Of a stretch of 37,651 nucleotides of DNA, positions 22,096 through 30,330 are shown one piece after another. Positions within the stretch are counted from its first letter, which is position 1, and each line of letters opens with the position of its first letter. The stretch is from Mycolicibacterium chubuense. Its GTDB lineage: Bacteria; Actinomycetota; Actinomycetes; Mycobacteriales; Mycobacteriaceae. Position numbers and translations under genes: made by a program. The stretch is taken from NCBI RefSeq assembly GCF_001044255.1, contig NZ_JYNX01000034.1, positions 28,103 to 65,753 on the forward strand. Reading direction: 5' to 3'. A model generated the notes under the pieces. It ran no database searches. It was not told the DNA's origin and was given only the letters and a program-made list of their open reading frames with translations.

Positions 22096-23420
22096 TCGGT
22101 GGTCCCTTCCATCCGCAGGACGCTGTTGATGCTCGACACGACCTCTAGATCGGCCAGTGCCGCAACGGTTTCCGACAGTGCGGCGTCGGTGGCCTGGTGG
22201 GTCACCACGACGATGCGTGCGCCGCAACGCTGGCCACCCTCGTCGACCATGCCCTCCTGGCGCACCTCCGCGATGCTCACCTCACGCTTGGAGAACTCGG
22301 CCGCGACGGCCGACAGCACGCCGGGGCGGTCGGTGACGTTCATGTTGACGTAGTAGCGGGTCGGGATGAACCCGATGGGCGCCACGGGCAGCTTCGCGTA
22401 TTTGGACTCGCGGGGGCCACGGCCCCCCTGAACGCGGTTGCGGGCGGCCATCACCAGATCACCCAGCACGGCCGACGCGGTGGGTGCTCCCCCGGCGCCC
22501 TGGCCGTAGAACATCAGCCGGCCGGCCGCCTCGGCTTCCACCACGACAGCGTTGAAGGCACCGTTGACCGACGCCAGCGGATGGTCCAACGGCACGAGGG
22601 CCGGGTACACCCGGGCCGAAACCCGTTGTTGACCCTCGTCGTTGGTGAGCCGCTCGCAGATCGCCAACAGCTTGATGGTGCAGCCCAGAGCGCGCGCCGA
22701 CGCGAAGTCGGCCGATGTCACCTTCGTGATGCCCTCGCGGTAGACGTCGTCGGCGGTGACCCGGGTGTGGAACGCGATCGAGGCGAGGATGGCCGCCTTG
22801 GCGGCCGCATCGTAACCCTCGACGTCGGCGGTCGGATCGGCCTCGGCGTAGCCCAGCGCGCTGGCGTCGGCGAGGGCGCTGCCGTAATCGGCACCGGTGC
22901 TGTCCATCTCGGAGAGGATGTAGTTGGTGGTGCCGTTGACGATGCCGGCGACCCGCAGCACCGTGTCACCGGCCAGCGACTGGGTCAGCGGCCGGATGAC
23001 CGGGATGGCGCCGGCGACGGCGGCCTCGAAGTAGAGATCCACGTGCGCGTTCTCGGCGGCCTGCGCCAGCTCCCCGGCCGACACCGCCATCAGCGCCTTG
23101 TTCGCGGTGACCACCGACTTGCCCCGCTCGAGCGCGGCCAGGATGGCCTTGCGCGCGGGTTCCACGGGGCCCATCAGTTCGACGACGATGTCGACGTCGT
23201 CGCGGGACACCAGCTCGTCGATGTCGTCGGTGAGAAGCTCCACCGGCACGCCGCGGTCGTCGGCGACCCGGCGGACCCCGACGCCGCGCAGCGCCAGCGG
23301 TGCCCCGATCCGCGCGGTCAGGTCGGCCGCGCTCTGCTCGATGATGCGCACCACCTCGCTGCCCACGTTGCCCAGACCGAGCACGGCCACCCCGATTTCG
23401 CGGCCCTTGTCGTCGCTCAC
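22092..23420 (-). CDS. hom: Homoserine dehydrogenase with C-terminal ACT domain
   Basis: The 442-aa NAD(P)-dependent enzyme reduces aspartate semialdehyde to homoserine, the branch point to Thr and Met. N-terminal Rossmann motif is [12 protein letters not shown] (residues 15-26). The catalytic segment is [16 protein letters not shown], then [21 protein letters not shown]. The C-terminal ACT domain ([18 protein letters not shown]) would give threonine feedback control. GTG 23420; the preceding lysA stop is 4 nt away. Fusion to aspartokinase is absent, as expected in Actinobacteria. Confidence 0.97.
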
Positions 23421-23424
23421 CGCG

Positions 23425-24843
23425 TCACCTCACTTCCAGACTCAACAGATCGTCGACCGTCTCCCGGCGCAGGATCAGGCGGGTTCGCCCGTCGCGCACG
23501 GCCACCACGGCCGGCCGGCCGATCAGGTTGTACCGGCTCGACATCGAATAGCAGTATGCGCCCGTGGCGGCGACGCCGAGCAGGTCGCCCGGGCGGACGT
23601 CGTCGGGCAGCCATGCATCGCGCACCACGATGTCGCCGCTCTCGCAGTGTTTACCGACCACCCGGCACAGCGCCGGGGCGGCGTCGCCGGCGCGCGAGAG
23701 CAGCCGGACGTCGTACTCGGCCCCGTACAGCGAGGTCCTGATGTTGTCGCTCATCCCGCCGTCGACGCTGACGTAGCGCCGCTGCCGATCCGCGGCGACG
23801 GCCACGTCCTTGACGGTGCCGACCTCGTACAGGGTGATGGTGCCCGGGCCGGCGATGGCGCGTCCCGGTTCCACCACGAGCTTCGGCGCGGGCAGGCCGA
23901 CGGCGGCCGACTCCTGCTCGACGATCGACCCGATCTTGGCCGCGAGGTCCTCCATCGGCGGCGGATCGTCGGAGGGCAGATACGAGATGCCCAGCCCACC
24001 ACCGAGGTCGACGATCGACATCTGGGCGGTCTTGTCGACACCGAACTCGGCGACGACGTCGCGCAGCAGCCCGATCACGCGGTGCGCGGCCAGTTCGAAG
24101 CCGGCGACGTCGAAGATCTGGGAACCGATGTGGCTGTGCAACCCGACCAGACGCAGGTGGTCGGCCTCGAACACCTTGCGCACGGCGGCCATTGCCGCAC
24201 CACTAGCCAGCGACAACCCGAACTTCTGATCCTCGTGCGCGGTGGAGATGAACTCGTGGGTGTGCGCCTCGACGCCCACCGTGACACGGATCAGCACGTC
24301 CTGCACGACGCCCGCATCACCGGCGATCGCGTCCAGCCGCTCGATCTCGGTCATCGAGTCGACCACCACGTGCTCGATGCCCGCCTTGACCGCGGCGGTC
24401 AGCTCGTCGATCGATTTGTTGTTGCCGTGCAGGGCGATTCGCTCCGCGGGAAAGCCCGCGTGCAGCGCGACCGCCAGCTCGCCGCCACTGGCCACGTCCA
24501 GCGACAGGCCCTCCTCGGCGATCCACCGCGCCACCTCGGTGCACAGGAATGCCTTGGCGGCGTAGCGCACGTGGTCGCCGCCGCCGAACGCCGCCGAGAT
24601 CTGGCGGCAGCGGGTGCGGAAGTCGTCCTCGTCGATGACGAAGACCGGGGTGCCGTACTCGGCGGCGATGTCGGACACCGGCACACCGGCGATCGTCACG
24701 ACACCGCCGTCACGGCGAACGGCGTTGCGGGGCCACACATTCGGGGCGAGCGCGGCGACCTCGGCCGCGGTCTGCGGGCGATCCGGGGCGCCGGCGTGGT
24801 GGACCTCTTCGGCGTGGCGGGGGCCGGCGGGATGGGCGATCAC
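23425..24843 (-). CDS. lysA: Diaminopimelate decarboxylase
   Basis: The 472-aa PLP enzyme makes lysine from meso-diaminopimelate, the last step of lysine synthesis. The PLP Lys is in [13 protein letters not shown]. The glycine-rich phosphate site is [11 protein letters not shown], and the interface Cys is in [12 protein letters not shown]. The substrate-binding [10 protein letters not shown] is present. GTG 24843 overlaps the argS stop (GTGA), which supports this start over an in-frame upstream ATG. Lysine, threonine and methionine branches are thus co-expressed with arginyl-tRNA synthetase. Confidence 0.97.
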   Translation of the reverse strand: MIAHPAGPRHAEEVHHAGAPDRPQTAAEVAALAPNVWPRNAVRRDGGVVTIAGVPVSDIAAEYGTPVFVIDEDDFRTRCRQISAAFGGGDHVRYAAKAFLCTEVARWIAEEGLSLDVASGGELAVALHAGFPAERIALHGNNKSIDELTAAVKAGIEHVVVDSMTEIERLDAIAGDAGVVQDVLIRVTVGVEAHTHEFISTAHEDQKFGLSLASGAAMAAVRKVFEADHLRLVGLHSHIGSQIFDVAGFELAAHRVIGLLRDVVAEFGVDKTAQMSIVDLGGGLGISYLPSDDPPPMEDLAAKIGSIVEQESAAVGLPAPKLVVEPGRAIAGPGTITLYEVGTVKDVAVAADRQRRYVSVDGGMSDNIRTSLYGAEYDVRLLSRAGDAAPALCRVVGKHCESGDIVVRDAWLPDDVRPGDLLGVAATGAYCYSMSSRYNLIGRPAVVAVRDGRTRLILRRETVDDLLSLEVR

Positions 24844-26492
24844 ATCCGCTCCGGGGCGCTGACGCCGAGAATGCCCAGTCCGTTGGCGATGACCTGGCGG
24901 GTGGCCGCACACAGGGCCAACCGCGCGGCGTGCAACTCACCGGGCTCCTCGTCGCCCTGCGGCAGGACGCGGCAGGAGTCGTAGAAACGGTGATAGTCCC
25001 CGGCGAAATCCTCGAGATAGCGCGACACCCGGTGCGGTTCACGCAGCGCCGCGGCGGTGGCGAGCACGCGCGGGAACTCGCCGATGTTGCGGATCAGCGT
25101 GCCTTCTTTGTCGTGAGTGAGCAGGTCGAGGTGCGCGGTGTCGGGCGCGATCCCCAGTTCGGCGGCGTTGCGGGCCAGCGCGCACAGCCGGGCGTGCGCG
25201 TATTGCACGTAGTAGACCGGGTTTTCGGCCGACGCCGACGACCACAGCGCGAGGTCGATGTCGATCGGGGTGTCGACCGAACTGCGGATCAGCGCGTAGC
25301 GCGCGGCGTCGACGCCGATCGCCTCGACCAGGTCGTCGAGGGTGATCACGGTGCCGGCCCGCTTGCTCATCCGGACGGGCTGACCGTCGCGCACGAGGTT
25401 GACCATCTGGCCGATGAGCACTTCGACGGTGTCGGGGTCGTCACCGAGCGCGGCCGCGGCGGCCTTGAGACGGGCGATGTAGCCGTGGTGGTCGGCGCCC
25501 AGCATGTAGATGCACAGGTCGAAGCCGCGCTGGCGCTTGTCCAGGAAGTAGGCGAGGTCACCGGCGATGTAGGCCGGCTGGCCGTCGCTCTTGATGACGA
25601 CGCGGTCCTTGTCGTCGCCGTAGTCGGTGGTGCGCAGCCACACCGCTCCGTCGGCTTCGTAGATGGAACCGTTCTCGCGCAGCTTCGCGATGGCCTGGTC
25701 CACCCGACCGGAGGTGTGCATGGAGTCTTCGTGGGTGTAGACGTCGAAGTCGGTGCCGAACTCGTGCAGCGAGGCCTTGATGTGGTCGAACATCAGGTTC
25801 ACGCCGATCGCGCGGAAGGTCTCCCGCATCTGCTCGGCGGGCAGGCTCAGCGCGTCGGGTTCCTTGGCGAGCACCTGGGTGGCGATGTCGCCGATGTAGG
25901 AGCCGGCGTAGCCGTCCTCGGGTGTCGGCTCGCCCTGGGCGGCGGCGATCAGCGAGTTGGTGAACCGGTCGATCTGCGCGCCGTGGTCGTTGAAGTAGTA
26001 CTCCCGTACCACCTCGGCGCCCTGGGTGCTGAGGAGCCGGCCCAGCGCGTCCCCGACGGCCGCCCACCGGGTGCCGCCGATGTGGATGGGTCCGGTCGGG
26101 TTGGCGGAGACGAACTCCAGGTTGACCCTGCGGCCACTCAGTTCGCCGGAGGTTCCGTAGCCGGTGCCTGCGGCGATGACGTCGCCGACCAGGACGTTCT
26201 GCGCCGCGGCCTCGATGCGCAGATTGACGAACCCGGGCCCGGCGACGTCGGCCGCCGCGATGCCGGCCTGCTCGGCCAGCGCGGCGGCCAGCCAGCCGGC
26301 CAGCTCGCGGGGGTTGGCGCCGACCTTCTTGCCGAGCTGCAGCGCCAGGTTGGTGGCATAGTCGCCGTGCTCGGGATTGCGTGGGCGCTCCACGGTCACG
26401 GTGGCCGGCAGCGCGGAGGAGTCCAGGCCGTGCGCGTCGAGCACCGCTGCAGCGGTGCTGCGGAGCAGCTCGGCCAGATCGGCGGGGGTCAC
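24840..26492 (-). CDS. argS: Arginyl-tRNA synthetase
   Basis: The 550-aa class I synthetase charges tRNA-Arg. N-terminal Add-1 domain occupies about the first 110 residues ([20 protein letters not shown]). The HIGH-type motif is [18 protein letters not shown], and the KMSKS-type loop is [15 protein letters not shown]. The C-terminal anticodon-binding domain ends SAPERM. GTG 26492 is the first in-frame start with homology and is 8 nt from a -10 hexamer, so the mRNA may be leaderless. It heads the amino-acid operon and lies divergent from, and close to, a tRNA-Arg(CCG). Confidence 0.97.
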   Translation of the reverse strand: MTPADLAELLRSTAAAVLDAHGLDSSALPATVTVERPRNPEHGDYATNLALQLGKKVGANPRELAGWLAAALAEQAGIAAADVAGPGFVNLRIEAAAQNVLVGDVIAAGTGYGTSGELSGRRVNLEFVSANPTGPIHIGGTRWAAVGDALGRLLSTQGAEVVREYYFNDHGAQIDRFTNSLIAAAQGEPTPEDGYAGSYIGDIATQVLAKEPDALSLPAEQMRETFRAIGVNLMFDHIKASLHEFGTDFDVYTHEDSMHTSGRVDQAIAKLRENGSIYEADGAVWLRTTDYGDDKDRVVIKSDGQPAYIAGDLAYFLDKRQRGFDLCIYMLGADHHGYIARLKAAAAALGDDPDTVEVLIGQMVNLVRDGQPVRMSKRAGTVITLDDLVEAIGVDAARYALIRSSVDTPIDIDLALWSSASAENPVYYVQYAHARLCALARNAAELGIAPDTAHLDLLTHDKEGTLIRNIGEFPRVLATAAALREPHRVSRYLEDFAGDYHRFYDSCRVLPQGDEEPGELHAARLALCAATRQVIANGLGILGVSAPERM

Positions 26493-26500
26493 GAGGGACC

Positions 26501-26506
26501 ATCCTA
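26501..26506 (-). promoter_or_regulatory. -10 element of the argS operon (probably leaderless)
   Basis: TAGGAT (minus strand) ends 8 nt before the argS GTG. No Shine-Dalgarno is present between them and no clear -35 is seen. Confidence 0.45.
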
Positions 26507-26592
26507 TGGTCTGGGGCCTTCCCGACCCGAATCCGTTTCCCCTCGTGGATGCGCTACGCTAGCCACGCCCGAACGGCGCAGTCTCGTCACGC

Positions 26593-26665
26593 GCCCCCGT
26601 AGCTCAGGGGATAGAGCGTCTGCCTCCGGAGCAGAAGGCCGCAGGTTCGAATCCTGCCGGGGGCA
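26593..26665 (+). tRNA. tRNA-Arg (anticodon CCG)
   Basis: The 73-nt cloverleaf folds fully: acceptor GCCCCCG/CGGGGGC, D-arm GCTC...GAGC, anticodon arm TCTGC-CTCCGGA-GCAGA with anticodon CCG (reads CGG), and T-arm GCAGG-TTCGAAT-CCTGC. The discriminator is A; CCA is not encoded. The gene lies between argS and the exported-protein/M50 cluster, so it marks the edge of the conserved block. Confidence 0.97.
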
Positions 26666-26748
26666 CTCTCTTCGAATTCACCACGCCGAGTGTTCGCTTT
26701 GTGACGCGAAACGCGAGTGACGACGTCAGAAACCGTGCGTTCGGCGCG

Positions 26749-29247
26749 TCACGGCGAGCTTGCCGTCCCCCCGTCCGACGCCGTGCCTCCGGACGTGGTG
26801 TCCCCTGACGACGCCGTTCCGGTCGACGGCGAACCGGCCGTCGCCGACGGGTCGACCGTTGCAGTGGGGTCGGACACCACCACGGTCGACGTCGAGTCCG
26901 CCGTCGTCGTCGGCGCCGCGGAGGTCGACGGGGCGGCCGTCTCACTCGGTGACGCTTCGGCGCTGGCGCTGGGTTCCGGAACTCCACTGGTCAGCGTCGC
27001 CACCGGGGTGGCCGACACACTCGGCACCGCGCTGGACGTCGGGGCGGCGGGCGCGGACGTCGTGGCCGCGACCGTGGACGTCGAGAAGGTGCCGGGTTGG
27101 TCCTCTTCGACGATGGCCTTGATCTCGTCGGTGTACGCCTGCAGCTGCGGTTGGATGTCGTCGAGCTTCACCTGGCCCGCCTCGATCTGTTTCTGGAACG
27201 CGCCGACGCGCGCCCACACTTGGTCGATCTTCGCCATCGCCCCGGGCGAGAGCGGCTCGTCGACGGTGATGAACAGCTGCTGCGCCAGCGCGTAGGTCAG
27301 GCAGTTGATGCAGTCGTAGCTCAACGCGCCCGCGAGGTTCTGCGGCGTGGCCACGTTGTCGTTGGTGTCGTCGCCGTCGATGACGAACACCACCTGGTAG
27401 GCCACGGCGACTGCACCGCAATTGCGGCACGACGCATAGGCTTCCGCGTCGTTGATGTTCTCTGCGTAGTCCTCGTCGGTCTGCCACACCAAGGCGAAGG
27501 CTGCCTCGTAGACGACGGTGTTGTTCCGGGTGTTCACGGCCAGCGCCTGATTGTCGCCGGGCCCGGGGGTCAGCGGCTTGTCGACCGGGAACACCCAGCC
27601 CTTGTCGGCCACCGTCGTGACGCCGGCCGGTCCGCCACCGCCGCGCAGGATCCGGGGAATCATGACGACCATCAACCGCGGCTGCCCCGCCGCCGGCAGC
27701 GGCGTACGGGTATCCCACATCACCTGCATCACACCGCGCTGTCCGGGCGCGATCGTCCGCGACGCGGCGATGGGCCGGGTGGGCTCCGACCGCAAGGGTG
27801 GCGTACCGAGACGCTCCATGCCGAGCGCGTAGGCGATGTCACCGACGGTGCCCCGCTCCCACGGCTGGATGGGCCGGTAGTTCGACTCCCCCGGCCACCA
27901 CGCATAGGCGACCCCGCTGGCAATCGCCGCGCCGGCCAGCACGACCAGCACCCGCATCAGCGGCTTGCCCGCCGTGGTCTTCCACGCACCCTGCGCGGTC
28001 TGCCGCACGAACCGGGCCAGCATGTAGAGCACACCGGCCACCGGGATGACGATCGCCACGATCGCCAGGACACGGGCGACGACCTGGATGAAGTCGCCGT
28101 CGGCCCACGAACTGGTGAGCACATCGCGCTGCGTACCCAGGGCCGACCACGCGGAGCCGAGCAGACGGGGCAACGCGAGGATCGCGCCGGCGATGGCGGA
28201 CAGCAGCATCGGCACCACGACCAGCACCCAGACCGTGACAAGGATGCGGGCCCACGGCTTGAGCATGCGCGCGTGCGGGTCACCCCACCGCCACGGCAAC
28301 AGCCCGAGCAGCGTCGGCTTGATCCGCGAGTAGAGGTCGGGGACACCGGTCAGGTCGGCCAGCACGTGGTAGCCGTCGAACCGCACCATCGGCGCGAGCT
28401 GGCGCAGCATCTGCAGGATCTGCGTCGCGACGACGAGCAGCAGCGCGTCGTACCGCAGCCACCACCACAGGCCCGCGATCGCCACCGCGACGATCGCGTT
28501 GAAGTACAGCCCGCCGAGGTCGGTGCGCACCCGGGCCCGTCGACCGAGGCGGTAGGTGTCGGTCACGTCGGTGTAGAACGCCGGCCAGACCAGGTAGACC
28601 CCGAATCCCATGGCGCCCGGCGTGGCGCCGCCGTAGCGCGCTGCGGCGGCATGCCCGAACTCGTGGAAGCCCGCGGACAGGATCGTCACGACGAACACGA
28701 GGATCAGCAGCCCGGGGCGCTCGAACGCGTCGTAGGCGGCGTGCGCCAGACCCTTGCGGAAGAACACCCACCAGCACACGACGGCGAACACTGCGAGTAG
28801 GGGAACGACCATCCATGGCCGGAACAGGAACCGGAAGGGATCGGTGAGCCGGCGGGTGCGGTCGGGTTCGGTCACCGCGTAGCGAAAGCGCAAGCCCAGC
28901 AACGGGTTTCGCTTCTTGGTCGCGGGCTGACTGCCGTCGGGGAGAACCAGCAGACCCAATGGCCGCAACTGCTTGTCGACGAGGTGGCGGATGTTGTCGT
29001 CGGTGACCGTGCGCTCGGTGGCCTCGGACACCGCGGCCGCGACCCCGTCGGCGGTGCGCGCACCGTCGATTTCACGCAGGATCGCGTAGAGCAGCGGCGT
29101 GAGCTGGATCGTCTGGCCGTCGGCGCGCCGGACCAGGGAGGGCGGGACTTTGTAGCCCGATCCCGCCATCTCCCCGATCAGTTCGACGCCGTCCGCCCGC
29201 CGCAGCACCTCCTGCGGAGGCGCCGACCCCTCGCTCGTCACGGTCAC
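26749..29247 (-). CDS. RRE/PqqD-like M50 zinc metalloprotease with exported CxxC domain
   Basis: This 832-aa protein has several parts. Residues 35-105 resemble a PqqD-like RiPP recognition element (LTPLLYAILREIDGARTADG, then DNIRHLVDKQLRPLGLL). A polytopic M50/S2P-type core carries zinc motif HEFGH (195-199) and FDGYHVLAD (290-298) with the third ligand. Transmembrane segments are about 146-163, 178-194, 246-263, 332-357, 389-411 and 431-450. The exported region 452-718 has two CxxC motifs (CRNC 607-610, CINC 646-649) and a putative helical segment. A Ser/Thr/Pro/Ala-rich tail covers 719-832. It resembles proteins annotated as peptide zinc metalloproteases in RiPP-like loci. GTG 29247 follows GAGGAG. 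It lies 41 nt after the 257-aa gene, its likely substrate. What it cleaves or exports is unknown. Confidence 0.82.
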   Translation of the reverse strand: MTVTSEGSAPPQEVLRRADGVELIGEMAGSGYKVPPSLVRRADGQTIQLTPLLYAILREIDGARTADGVAAAVSEATERTVTDDNIRHLVDKQLRPLGLLVLPDGSQPATKKRNPLLGLRFRYAVTEPDRTRRLTDPFRFLFRPWMVVPLLAVFAVVCWWVFFRKGLAHAAYDAFERPGLLILVFVVTILSAGFHEFGHAAAARYGGATPGAMGFGVYLVWPAFYTDVTDTYRLGRRARVRTDLGGLYFNAIVAVAIAGLWWWLRYDALLLVVATQILQMLRQLAPMVRFDGYHVLADLTGVPDLYSRIKPTLLGLLPWRWGDPHARMLKPWARILVTVWVLVVVPMLLSAIAGAILALPRLLGSAWSALGTQRDVLTSSWADGDFIQVVARVLAIVAIVIPVAGVLYMLARFVRQTAQGAWKTTAGKPLMRVLVVLAGAAIASGVAYAWWPGESNYRPIQPWERGTVGDIAYALGMERLGTPPLRSEPTRPIAASRTIAPGQRGVMQVMWDTRTPLPAAGQPRLMVVMIPRILRGGGGPAGVTTVADKGWVFPVDKPLTPGPGDNQALAVNTRNNTVVYEAAFALVWQTDEDYAENINDAEAYASCRNCGAVAVAYQVVFVIDGDDTNDNVATPQNLAGALSYDCINCLTYALAQQLFITVDEPLSPGAMAKIDQVWARVGAFQKQIEAGQVKLDDIQPQLQAYTDEIKAIVEEDQPGTFSTSTVAATTSAPAAPTSSAVPSVSATPVATLTSGVPEPSASAEASPSETAAPSTSAAPTTTADSTSTVVVSDPTATVDPSATAGSPSTGTASSGDTTSGGTASDGGTASSP

Positions 29248-29288
29248 CTGGACACTCCTCGATCGTCGAACCGCGTCAGCGTTGGCCG

Positions 29289-30062
29289 TCAGGCAGCAGA
29301 GCCGGCGCCGCCGCTGGTGCCGGAGGTGCCGCTCGAGGTCGTGCCGGCGCTGCTGGTGGCGCCGTCGGCCGCGCTGCTGGTGCCGCCCTGCGAGATGCTC
29401 GAGGTCTGATCGGAATCCGCGGTTGCGTGGACGTCGTTCATGCTCTGCGTGATGGTGGCGTCCTGGATCGACACCGCGTCCGCTGTCGAATCGACGGAGC
29501 CGATGTTGGCCGCGACGCCGGCATTGATCGGGGCCGCCACGTTCGCGTTGGCCGCGACCGCGCCGGCGATCGGCGCCGCGAGGTCGGCGTTCAGGTCGAC
29601 GTTGACGTCGACGTTGAGAAGCGCGCCGTCGGCAAAGGTTCCGGTGCCGGTGTCGACCGTCGCCCCGGTGTCGGTGCTCGTGTCGGTGCCGGTGTCCGTG
29701 CCGGGGCTGGTCACCGTTCCCGTCGATGTGTCGCCGGCCTGATCGATGCCGCTGTCCTGCAGCGACGTGGCATCGGCGGTCACGTCGTCCATCGACTGCA
29801 TGATCACCACGCCGCCGTCGGCGGAGTGCGTGACCGTGGCGTCCGCACCCGAGCCGTAGGTCAGCACGTTGGCGCCGGCGCCGGCCTGAATGGGCGCGGC
29901 GACATTGAGATTCGCGGCCGCAGACAGGTCGATCGGTGACGCCGCGTCGATCCCGACGTTGATGTCGGCGTTCACGTCGATGATCGACACGACCTCCTTG
30001 TCCGGTAGCGCGATACCAACCTCCGCCTGCAGCTCCTCAGGGGTCAGTCCTTGATTAGCCAT
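29289..30062 (-). CDS. Leader-bearing, internally duplicated Ala/Asp/Thr-rich protein; putative M50 substrate
   Basis: This 257-aa acidic protein has no Cys and no usual signal peptide. The N-terminus MANQGLTPEELQAEVGIALP, then DKEVVSIIDVNADINVG, is short, amphipathic and leader-like. The rest is in two related halves. Half one: NLNVAAPIQAGAGANV and MQSMDDVTADATSLQDSGI. Half two: NANVAAPINAGVAANI and TQSMNDVHATADSDQTSSI. A TDTGTDTSTD-type linker separates them, and the end is Gly/Ser/Thr-rich. ATG 30062 is chosen for the AGGAGAAGGAA Shine-Dalgarno; an in-frame upstream ATG lacks one. I do not recognise the family. Position directly before the RRE-like M50 protease suggests a precursor or exported substrate. 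Confidence 0.78.
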   Translation of the reverse strand: MANQGLTPEELQAEVGIALPDKEVVSIIDVNADINVGIDAASPIDLSAAANLNVAAPIQAGAGANVLTYGSGADATVTHSADGGVVIMQSMDDVTADATSLQDSGIDQAGDTSTGTVTSPGTDTGTDTSTDTGATVDTGTGTFADGALLNVDVNVDLNADLAAPIAGAVAANANVAAPINAGVAANIGSVDSTADAVSIQDATITQSMNDVHATADSDQTSSISQGGTSSAADGATSSAGTTSSGTSGTSGGAGSAA

Positions 30063-30137
30063 GGTTCCTTCTCCTGCGCTCGGCCGCGACCCCACCCTGG
30101 TGATCCGGGGCCATCTGTTCGTGAGCCTGGATGGACT

Positions 30138-30155
30138 TTTGACAGCGATGTCAAA
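30138..30155. promoter_or_regulatory. Inverted repeat TTTGACA-N4-TGTCAAA in the leader of the 257-aa gene
   Basis: Perfect 7-bp arms with a 4-bp spacer, about 80 nt before the start codon and downstream of the predicted promoter. As RNA it folds as a 7-bp stem with a 4-nt loop; as DNA it has the form of a repressor site. Confidence 0.55.
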
Positions 30156-30161
30156 CACGTT

Positions 30162-30178
30162 TCTGAGAATTTCTCAGA
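30162..30178. promoter_or_regulatory. 17-bp palindrome TCTGAGAA-T-TTCTCAGA in the leader of the 257-aa gene
   Basis: It is fully symmetric and lies only 6 bp from the TTTGACA repeat. It is a strong candidate operator, or the second of two tandem RNA hairpins. Confidence 0.55.
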
Positions 30179-30224
30179 CTAAGGACGTTTGCTCGAGATC
30201 GCTGGAAGCGGATTGCCCGTCGAC

Positions 30225-30252
30225 AACATACTGTTGAGCGGTCTTCAGTCAA
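30225..30252 (-). promoter_or_regulatory. Promoter of the 257-aa/M50 operon
   Basis: -35 TTGACT (30252-30247), 16-bp spacer and -10 TATGTT (30230-30225). The predicted start near 30218 gives a leader of about 155 nt that contains both palindromes. The rest of 30063-30330 holds no gene I can support. Confidence 0.5.
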
Positions 30253-30330
30253 GATCGATACGTTAGCTGCGTAGCTCAAAATTTCCTGTGCCAGCAATCA
30301 CAGGGTGATGGGTTCCGAGCGCCGCTCCCA

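Noticed and set aside
22197-24984. Long plus-strand frames (514 and 628 codons) opposite hom and lysA
   Set aside because: Shadows of hom and lysA, no ribosome-binding site or known domain.
26641-26750. Attachment site or second tRNA copy after tRNA-Arg
   Set aside because: I found no repeat of the tRNA 3' end downstream and no integrase in the window.
27097-28800. 567-codon plus-strand frame opposite the M50 gene
   Set aside because: His/Arg/Gln-rich shadow; the minus strand has HEFGH, CxxC and membrane segments.
26749-30062. Classical RiPP cluster (lanthipeptide, lasso, sactipeptide)
   Set aside because: No modifying enzyme or ABC exporter within the window, and the putative precursor has no Cys and is unusually long.
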